This document shows, one piece after another, positions 58,448 through 64,000 of a stretch of 64,000 nucleotides of DNA; position 1 is the stretch's first letter; each line of letters starts with the position of its first letter. The stretch covers positions 1 to 64,000 of the forward strand of contig CAMDKI010000010.1 in the NCBI GenBank assembly GCA_945901065.1, in the 5' to 3' direction. Source of the DNA: Chitinophaga pinensis (GTDB lineage: Bacteria > Bacteroidota > Bacteroidia > Chitinophagales > CAIOSU01). Below the pieces are notes generated by a model. That model made no database searches, had not been told where the DNA came from, and worked only from the letters and a program-made list of their open reading frames with translations. Made by a program: the position numbers and the translations under genes.

Positions 58448-58840
58448 ATGAACCACATCCTGCCCCTGTTTTCACGATTGCTCCTAGTGCCGCTCTTTGT
58501 ATTCTCGGCCATCAAAAAGCTTGATAACCCAACCGGAACGGTAGAAACCATGCGCTCGGCGGGTATCAATTTCCAAACCGAGTTGTTTATGTATGGCTCC
58601 ATTGCCTTTTTGCTTATCGGCAGTTTATTGTTGCTATTGGGTTACAAAACCCGCGTAGGTGCCTTCATGCTACTGTTGTTTATTGTGCCCACCACCTTGC
58701 TCTTTCATTGGGATTTTACAGATATTACCCAAACCATAGCCCTGTACAAAAATGCCGCCATTGTATCTGCACTGCTGCTGCTTATGGCCCACGGCCCCGG
58801 TGGCGTGAGTATAGATGCCAAACTAAACAACGGCCACTGA
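58448..58840 (+). CDS. DoxX-family membrane protein
   Basis: A 130-residue inner-membrane protein with four hydrophobic segments and the DoxX opening LPLFSRLLLVPLFVFSAIKKL. A central LLLGYKTRVGAFMLLLF and a C-terminal FKNAAIVSALLLL-like segment (here YKNAAIVSALLLL) match the family. DoxX proteins have varied proposed roles, including redox processes; none is shown here. The SDR gene starts one base after its stop, so they form an operon. Confidence 0.9.
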   Translation: MNHILPLFSRLLLVPLFVFSAIKKLDNPTGTVETMRSAGINFQTELFMYGSIAFLLIGSLLLLLGYKTRVGAFMLLLFIVPTTLLFHWDFTDITQTIALYKNAAIVSALLLLMAHGPGGVSIDAKLNNGH

Positions 58841-58841
58841 T

Positions 58842-59636
58842 ATGGGCAGTTACACTAACCAAACCGTTTGGATAACGGGTGCCTCATCGGGCATTGGCGA
58901 GGCACTGGCTTACGAGTTTGCAAAGCAAGGTGCCAACCTAATTATCTCTGCGCGCCGGGCCGATGAACTGCAACGGGTGCAAGCGCTTTGCGCTGACCCG
59001 AGCAAAGTACAAATACTTACCCTCGATTTAGCCGCTCACGATACCTTTGCGGCTAAAACCGCCGAGGCATTGGCCTTTTTTGGGCAAATAGATGTTATGG
59101 TGCACAATGCGGGCATAAGCCAACGCTCGTTGGCGAAGGATACCAGCCTTGAGGTGGACCGCAAACTGATGGACGTGAACTACTTGGGCACCGTGGGCCT
59201 TACCAAGGCTTTGTTGCCCCACTTTTTACAACGAAAGGCAGGTCAGTTGGTCGTTATAACTAGTTTGGTAGGCATTATTGGCTCGCCGTTGCGCTCGGGC
59301 TATGCGGCTAGCAAACACGCGCTGCACGGCTTTTTTGATAGCCTAAGGGCCGAGCTCGCTAACTACAATGTAGGGGTTACCCTTATTTGCCCGGGCTATA
59401 TTGCCACCAACGTATCGGTAAATGCCCTTACTGGCGATGGCAGCAAGCAGAACAGCATGGACACCAAAACCGCTGCAGGCCTCCAACCCGACGAGGCTGC
59501 CCGGCAAATGGTGTGGGCCATCAACAACAGAAAGCTGGAAGTATATATCGGCAAAGGCGAAACTTGGGCCATATACCTCAAACGCTACTTGCCCAGCCTC
59601 TTTGCCAAGGTGTTGGCTAAGGCTAAGGTTACTTGA
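58842..59636 (+). CDS. SDR family oxidoreductase (classical)
   Basis: A classical short-chain dehydrogenase of 264 residues with a full catalytic set: TGASSGIG cofactor loop (about 12-19), NAG in HNAGIS, catalytic Ser in ITSLVGIIG and YAASK (Tyr and Lys). The C-terminal region with LKRYLPSLFAKVLAKAKV resembles the DHRS7-like branch. NADP preference is suggested by ARRADEL after the second strand. Substrate unknown. It is coupled to the DoxX gene. It contrasts with the tetrad-less SDR at 5129. Confidence 0.93.
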   Translation: MGSYTNQTVWITGASSGIGEALAYEFAKQGANLIISARRADELQRVQALCADPSKVQILTLDLAAHDTFAAKTAEALAFFGQIDVMVHNAGISQRSLAKDTSLEVDRKLMDVNYLGTVGLTKALLPHFLQRKAGQLVVITSLVGIIGSPLRSGYAASKHALHGFFDSLRAELANYNVGVTLICPGYIATNVSVNALTGDGSKQNSMDTKTAAGLQPDEAARQMVWAINNRKLEVYIGKGETWAIYLKRYLPSLFAKVLAKAKVT

Positions 59637-59862
59637 GTTGGATTATGCTCCTATATTGCACTCACACAACCTGGGTTTTGCTATCAATCTTTTTATTCAC
59701 CAAGATATTCCCTATCTGGCGCAAATATTTACTTGTGCCTAGCCATGTGCAAGTATTTACTTGCGTAATGCTAAACTTAAAATTGTCCTTATCCCACCCC
59801 ACTACCCCCATTTCCCCAAAACAACTTAACTTTAGCGGTAGCAACCACGCAACCCTGCCGCT

Positions 59863-62289
59863 ATGAAGTTTATTAAGTTTTTGGTGCCTAACCTTTTGGC
59901 CTTGGTGTTGGCCTTTGCCCTCAATGGCGAGTTGACCATTGGCGATAAAAATTTGCCACCGATGGGTCCGCTGTTGAGCCCGTTTACGGGTTTCTGGCAA
60001 AATGCCGAATCGAAGGAAATTACTTGGAACCCCGATGTGAAACTAGATGGGTTAGCGGGCAGCGTAACCGTGCAATACGATGCACGCCGCGTGCCCCACG
60101 TGTTTGCCCAAAACGATGAAGACCTATACTATATGCAGGGCTACCTCACGGCCCAAGACCGCCTCTGGGAAATGGATTTCATCACCCGGTATGCCAGCGG
60201 CCGCATCAGTGAGCTGGTGGGCGAGCGCGGCCTAAAGCTGGACCGCACCAACCGCCGCATGGGTATAGCCTATGCCGCCGAGCAAGCCGCGGCCCACATA
60301 AACGATAACCCCACTAGTAAAATGGTGCTGGAGCGCTACACGGCGGGCGTAAATGCCTATATAGCCAGCCTGAGCGATGGCTCGTTGCCGTTGGAGTATA
60401 AGATAATGAATTACAAGCCTGAGCTGTGGTCGGCATACAAAACCACGCTGCTATTGAAGTATATGGCCAACAATCTTTCGGGCTGGGACAAAGACTTTGA
60501 ATATACCAATGCCTACAATCTGTTTGGCAAAGAAATAACCGACCTACTATACCCCGACCGCCCAGCTGGCATCGACCCGATTATACCCGCGGGCACGCCT
60601 TACAATTTCCCGGTTGAGGCGTTGGATACCCCGAAATATACCATCGCCAAGGGCGTATTCATCAGTTCTGAATTTGATGGCCCCATTAGGGAGAATTTGG
60701 GCAGCAACAACTGGGCCGTTAGCGGTAGCCGCACCAATACGGGTTTCCCGCTATTGGCCAGCGACCCGCACTTGGGCCTTAACCTACCGTCTATTTGGTA
60801 CGAAATGCAACTTACCTCGCCAAGCGTAAACGTATATGGTGCCACGTTGCCGGGTTCGCCGTGCGTTATAATCGGCTTTAATGCCGATGCTGCTTGGGGC
60901 GTAACCAATGCCGGCATGGATGTGCGCGATTGGTACACCATTAAACTACTGTCTAACGACAAGTACCTGCACGATGGCGCCGAGAAACCGATAGTGTACC
61001 GCTACGATACCATTCGTGTAAAAGGTGCCGCCGATTTTATAGATACCATTAGGTTTACGCACTTCGGCCCAGTGGTATACGATGAGCGCTTTGACCAAAA
61101 CGGCAACACCACGCCACTGGCCCTGCGCTGGACGGCGCACGATGCCTCGGATGAGTTGATGACGTTTTACGGTCTCAACCGCGCCAAAACCCACAACGAC
61201 TATTTAAAGGCCTTGAACTACTACTATTGCCCGGGGCAAAACTTTGTATTTGCTAGCCACGCTGGCGATATTGCCATCAGGCAACAGGGCCATTTCCCGA
61301 AAAAGTGGCCAGAGCAAGGTCGGTTTATCATGGATGGCAGCACTTCGGACTTTGAGTGGCAGGGCTTTATCCCTTTCGACCAAAACCCGCAAGTGAAGAA
61401 CCCACCGCGTGGCTGGGTAAGCTCTGCCAACCAACACCCCGCCGATAGCACCTACCCATACTACTTTTGTGGCTATTATGAGTACGACCGCAGCCGCCGT
61501 ATTAATGAGTTACTTGGCGAAGACCGCAAGTATACGGTTGAGGATATGAAGCAATTCCAGAACGACAACTATGCCTATTATGCCAAAGATTTGGTGCCGT
61601 TTTTAATGGAAAACGTGAACGACCTGAACCTTAACCCCGGCCAAAAAGAAGTGTGGGAACTACTGAAAAACTGGGACTATAACTATACCGCTGATAGCAG
61701 GGCGGCAACCGCTTTTGAAATGATATATGATACGCTAATGGTGCTGGTTTGGGACGAACTGCAACCTTACGACGAAAAAGGCCTAGATGCACCAACCGGA
61801 TACGTAACCATACAAGTAATGAAGGCGCACCCAGAGCATGCACTAATGGATTATAAGGACACCCGCCCGATTGAAGATGCCGCCGACATGCTAAACATGG
61901 CCTTTTTGGCCGGTGCCGAAAAGTACCAAGACTGGAAAGCCAACAATGGCAAAGAACCAGAATGGTGGCAATATAAAAATACTACGGTGGCGCACTTGGT
62001 GCCGTTCTTCAAGGCATTTAGCAGGCCAATGATACACATGGGTGGTAATAAGCACATATTAAATGCCACCGATGGCACGCACGGTGCTTCGTGGCGCATG
62101 GTGGTAAGCTTAGAAGATGAAGTGAAGGCGTGGGGCGTATACCCAGGCGGTGCCAGCGGCAACCCGGGCAGCTACTATTACGATGCCTATGTAGATACCT
62201 GGGCCGCAGGCGAATACTACGAATTGTTGTTTTTGAAGGCTCCAGTGCAAAACGAGACCATTCAGTTTACCCAAACCTTTAGCAAGTAA
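59863..62289 (+). CDS. penicillin acylase family protein
   Basis: An Ntn-hydrolase precursor of 808 residues. An N-terminal hydrophobic segment (FLVPNLLALVLAFAL) suggests export. The alpha-chain region has VTVQYDARRVPHVFAQNDEDLYYMQGYLTAQDRLWEMD, split here only by reading order, and the autocatalytic beta-chain start is the Ser in GSNNWAVSG near residue 280, giving a linker as in acylases of this fold. These enzymes cleave amides such as acyl-homoserine lactones or beta-lactam side chains; the natural substrate is unknown. A small membrane protein gene follows by three bases. Confidence 0.93.
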   Translation: MKFIKFLVPNLLALVLAFALNGELTIGDKNLPPMGPLLSPFTGFWQNAESKEITWNPDVKLDGLAGSVTVQYDARRVPHVFAQNDEDLYYMQGYLTAQDRLWEMDFITRYASGRISELVGERGLKLDRTNRRMGIAYAAEQAAAHINDNPTSKMVLERYTAGVNAYIASLSDGSLPLEYKIMNYKPELWSAYKTTLLLKYMANNLSGWDKDFEYTNAYNLFGKEITDLLYPDRPAGIDPIIPAGTPYNFPVEALDTPKYTIAKGVFISSEFDGPIRENLGSNNWAVSGSRTNTGFPLLASDPHLGLNLPSIWYEMQLTSPSVNVYGATLPGSPCVIIGFNADAAWGVTNAGMDVRDWYTIKLLSNDKYLHDGAEKPIVYRYDTIRVKGAADFIDTIRFTHFGPVVYDERFDQNGNTTPLALRWTAHDASDELMTFYGLNRAKTHNDYLKALNYYYCPGQNFVFASHAGDIAIRQQGHFPKKWPEQGRFIMDGSTSDFEWQGFIPFDQNPQVKNPPRGWVSSANQHPADSTYPYYFCGYYEYDRSRRINELLGEDRKYTVEDMKQFQNDNYAYYAKDLVPFLMENVNDLNLNPGQKEVWELLKNWDYNYTADSRAATAFEMIYDTLMVLVWDELQPYDEKGLDAPTGYVTIQVMKAHPEHALMDYKDTRPIEDAADMLNMAFLAGAEKYQDWKANNGKEPEWWQYKNTTVAHLVPFFKAFSRPMIHMGGNKHILNATDGTHGASWRMVVSLEDEVKAWGVYPGGASGNPGSYYYDAYVDTWAAGEYYELLFLKAPVQNETIQFTQTFSK

Positions 62290-62292
62290 GCC

Positions 62293-62646
62293 ATGAAATT
62301 TATCATCGTAACATTGGCAATAGCCGCAGTAGCATTTGGGGTACAATTGGTACTCCCGTGGTGGAGCTTGGCGTTAGTGGCCTTTCTCATCGGTTTCGTG
62401 AGCAACCTTTCGGGTTGGGCGGCGCTGGCTGCGGGTTTTTTGGGCTCGGGTAGCGTGTGGGCATTGTATGCCTTTTTGCTCAATAGCGGCAACAACTCCC
62501 TTTTGTCGCACAAAATGGCCGCCTTGTTTGGCGTGCCTAGCTCGGCACTACTCATGGTGCCTATTTCGGCGCTCATTGCGGCTTTGTTGGGCGGTTTTGC
62601 CGCCGCAGGTGGCCGAAACCTGAAACAGTTAGTGACCAGTAAGTAG
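62293..62646 (+). CDS. small hydrophobic membrane protein
   Basis: A 117-residue protein with three or four membrane segments (about 3-18, 27-55, 78-102) and a short basic C-terminus (GGRNLKQLVTSK). It begins three bases after the acylase stop and is therefore probably co-transcribed with it. No family is recognised. Function unknown. Confidence 0.72.
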   Translation: MKFIIVTLAIAAVAFGVQLVLPWWSLALVAFLIGFVSNLSGWAALAAGFLGSGSVWALYAFLLNSGNNSLLSHKMAALFGVPSSALLMVPISALIAALLGGFAAAGGRNLKQLVTSK

Positions 62647-62781
62647 CCCCGTTGTTACTTTTTTTGTTTTTTAAGCCTAGTAGGTACATTTAGGTATAGC
62701 CATTGCAGTGGTTTCATTTGCTATTTTGCTATATTAGTGTACCCTTAAATTATTCAACCCGCTATAACCCCATTTATTGCC

Positions 62782-63246
62782 ATGAAAAGCCGCTATGCTT
62801 TGCTGTGCCTGTTGGCATTTGCCGTTATTACTGTTTCCGTGTCAAGTTGTGTCAAAATCCAGAATAAGGTACTCTTGAAAGGTACGTGGGAGTTGGTGAA
62901 TTACAAGTTTGATACGCTATCGTTAAACTACATGACCGTGATATTGCCGGGCTACACACAAGGTGGCGATTGCTGCCGCTACATGATTGACTTTAAGGAC
63001 AATGATGTGGTAACGGGCACTTACTACGTAAACGATACCGTTAACTACACGGTAGACGGCACATGGAGTTTGGATGAAAAAAGCACTTTAGTAATTGACT
63101 TGGATAATTATGTGGATGGCACTTTCGATATTGAGCGTGAAAACCGCACCACATACTACCTCACCACCGACTCGTGCTCAGTAGAGTTTGCACCAGGCTT
63201 TTTTATCTCCTACCCAGTTACGCTCGATATTAAGCGTAGGTTTTAA
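62782..63246 (+). CDS. lipocalin-like lipoprotein
   Basis: A predicted lipoprotein of 154 residues; the signal MKSRYALLCLLAFAVITVS ends in the lipobox VSSC (Cys23). The mature part starts with LLKGTWELVNYKFD, the GxW motif of lipocalin-like domains, followed by beta strands such as YMIDFKDNDVVTGTYYVND and DGTWSLDEKSTLVIDLD. Many Bacteroidota encode such small lipocalin-like lipoproteins; ligands are unknown. A pair of cysteines (GGDCCRY) lies in a loop. Confidence 0.78.
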   Translation: MKSRYALLCLLAFAVITVSVSSCVKIQNKVLLKGTWELVNYKFDTLSLNYMTVILPGYTQGGDCCRYMIDFKDNDVVTGTYYVNDTVNYTVDGTWSLDEKSTLVIDLDNYVDGTFDIERENRTTYYLTTDSCSVEFAPGFFISYPVTLDIKRRF

Positions 63247-63323
63247 TCCATTTACATCAATTCCCTATTTAACCTAATAAGCGTTGCCTAATAGGAAGTC
63301 ATGCAATTTCCGCAACTTTGCCT

Positions 63324-63365
63324 TATCAATTTTCAAATTATCTCATTTTCAAATTACCAAATTGA
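63324..63365. repeat. heptad array, TTTTCAA type
   Basis: Six in-phase units starting TATCAAT, TTTCAAA, TTATCTC and ending AAATTGA. The final unit contains the TTG start of pssA. Confidence 0.45.
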
Positions 63366-64000
63366 AAAGGCACATCCCCAACATTGTTACCCTAATGAAC
63401 ATGGCCTGCGGGTGTGCGGGTATTGCAATGGTATTAAGTGGTGAGACTTCAATTGGGGCGATGATGATTTTTTTGGGGGCGATATTTGATTTTTTCGATG
63501 GGTTTGTAGCGAGAGCTTTTAAGGCAGATTCTGAGCTTGGTAAGCAATTAGATTCAATGTCGGATTTGGTGACATTTGGAGTGTTGCCGAGCTTATTATT
63601 AGTAGCACTATTGGTTGCAGCACCTGACTGGAGAAAGCCTTTCGTTTTAAATTTTGCCAGTTTAGATTGGACGCAAATGTTACCGTTATCGATTATAGTT
63701 TTAGGTGCGGGTTATCGTTTGGCAAAATTTAATATTGATACCCGACAATCCACAAGCTTTCTAGGGCTTCCATCACCAGCCAATGGTATATTCTTTGCTT
63801 CTCTATTTTTAGGCCTAAGCACTAATGGTTTCCCTCTTTGGCTTAACCATTTAATTTTAACACCCATCACCCTCTACTCCCTCGCCATCATCTTCGCCCT
63901 ACTTATGGTAAGCGAAATCCCCATGTTTGCCATGAAGGTAAAAGGTTATGGGTGGAAGGGCAATGAGTTTCGATACGCTTTGTTGATTTTATCCTTGCCG
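63362..64000 (+). CDS. pssA: CDP-diacylglycerol--serine O-phosphatidyltransferase (partial)
   Basis: A membrane enzyme that makes phosphatidylserine from CDP-diacylglycerol and serine (EC 2.7.8.8), first step to phosphatidylethanolamine. The gene runs off the end of the window; 213 codons are present. The CDP-alcohol phosphotransferase motif is complete: D-x2-D-G-x2-A-R-x8-G-x3-D-x3-D in DFFDGFVARAFKADSELG and the following KQLDSMSD. It starts MKRHIPNIVTLMNMACG with a TTG, as no ATG is available in frame, and this start lies in a heptad array. Several hydrophobic segments follow. Confidence 0.92.
   Translation, partial: MKRHIPNIVTLMNMACGCAGIAMVLSGETSIGAMMIFLGAIFDFFDGFVARAFKADSELGKQLDSMSDLVTFGVLPSLLLVALLVAAPDWRKPFVLNFASLDWTQMLPLSIIVLGAGYRLAKFNIDTRQSTSFLGLPSPANGIFFASLFLGLSTNGFPLWLNHLILTPITLYSLAIIFALLMVSEIPMFAMKVKGYGWKGNEFRYALLILSLP

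Noticed and set aside
1-64000. Reassigned UGA codon, prompted by the UCA loops
   Set aside because: Several well-defined genes end in TGA at the expected family length (mevalonate kinase, aldehyde dehydrogenase, rsgA, thyA), and conserved proteins show no internal TGA.

Overview
This 64 kb window is chromosomal DNA of a member of Bacteroidota, probably an environmental lineage near Chitinophagales or Sphingobacteriales; the rank below phylum is inference. The evidence is type IX secretion (T9SS) C-terminal sorting domains on several secreted proteins, a giant SprB-like gliding adhesin followed by a PorP/SprF gene, a short 289-residue primary sigma factor, the Bacteroidota-typical families GYDIA kinase, DUF5723 and DUF3078, a bacterial GGGP synthase, and promoters of the TTG-N20-TAnnTTTG type with no Shine-Dalgarno sites. 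TGA is a normal stop codon here (for example after the mevalonate kinase gene). I see no prophage, intact insertion sequence or CRISPR array. The window is mostly housekeeping and surface genes.

Layout. 1-395: tRNA-Arg(TCT) preceded by two 95-bp tandem tRNA-like copies. 396-7033: GT2 glycosyltransferase, DppC-type permease, SpoIIE phosphatase, 3-hydroxyanthranilate dioxygenase, a divergent SDR and a GYDIA-family GHMP kinase. 7102-9136: diphosphomevalonate decarboxylase and mevalonate kinase, overlapping. 9332-16232: aldehyde dehydrogenase, GNAT, folA-thyA, an outer-membrane protein, rsgA and GGGP synthase. 16515-20061: PD40 propeller protein, a second aldehyde dehydrogenase resembling 2-aminomuconate semialdehyde dehydrogenase, and a DUF3089 lipoprotein. 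20187-23193: TonB_C-like protein, PadR and PspC/DUF2807 protein. 23462-32275: DUF3078, xerD, sigma factor, small membrane and secreted proteins, YihY, tRNA-Met, MBL hydrolase and NDH-2. 32570-46233: surface block with the 2394-residue SprB-like adhesin, a PorP/SprF-SPOR fusion and three T9SS cargo proteins, one with a lysyl-oxidase domain. 46418-52731: MarR-controlled RND efflux operon. 52765-64000: membrane protein, L31, aminopeptidase P, CsaA, inositol monophosphatase, PPK2, DoxX, SDR, penicillin acylase, two small proteins and the start of pssA.

Genes that work together. The mevalonate genes and GGGP synthase both concern isoprenoids and prenyl lipids. 3-HAO and the AMSDH-like dehydrogenase could both act in tryptophan/kynurenine catabolism. 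The adhesin and the SprF-like protein form the usual substrate/partner pair of T9SS. MarR, TolC, adaptor and permease form a complete tripartite pump.

The most unusual signal is in the gaps. At least fifteen intergenic spots carry tandem arrays with a strict 7-bp period. The word differs by site but belongs to a few recurring families, often as inverted arms that could fold, and the arrays abut stop or start codons. The gaps also contain a 9-10 bp periodic array and a dispersed GC-rich hairpin family. I know of no described Bacteroidota element that accounts for the heptad arrays, although heptameric repeats of comparable kind are known from cyanobacteria.
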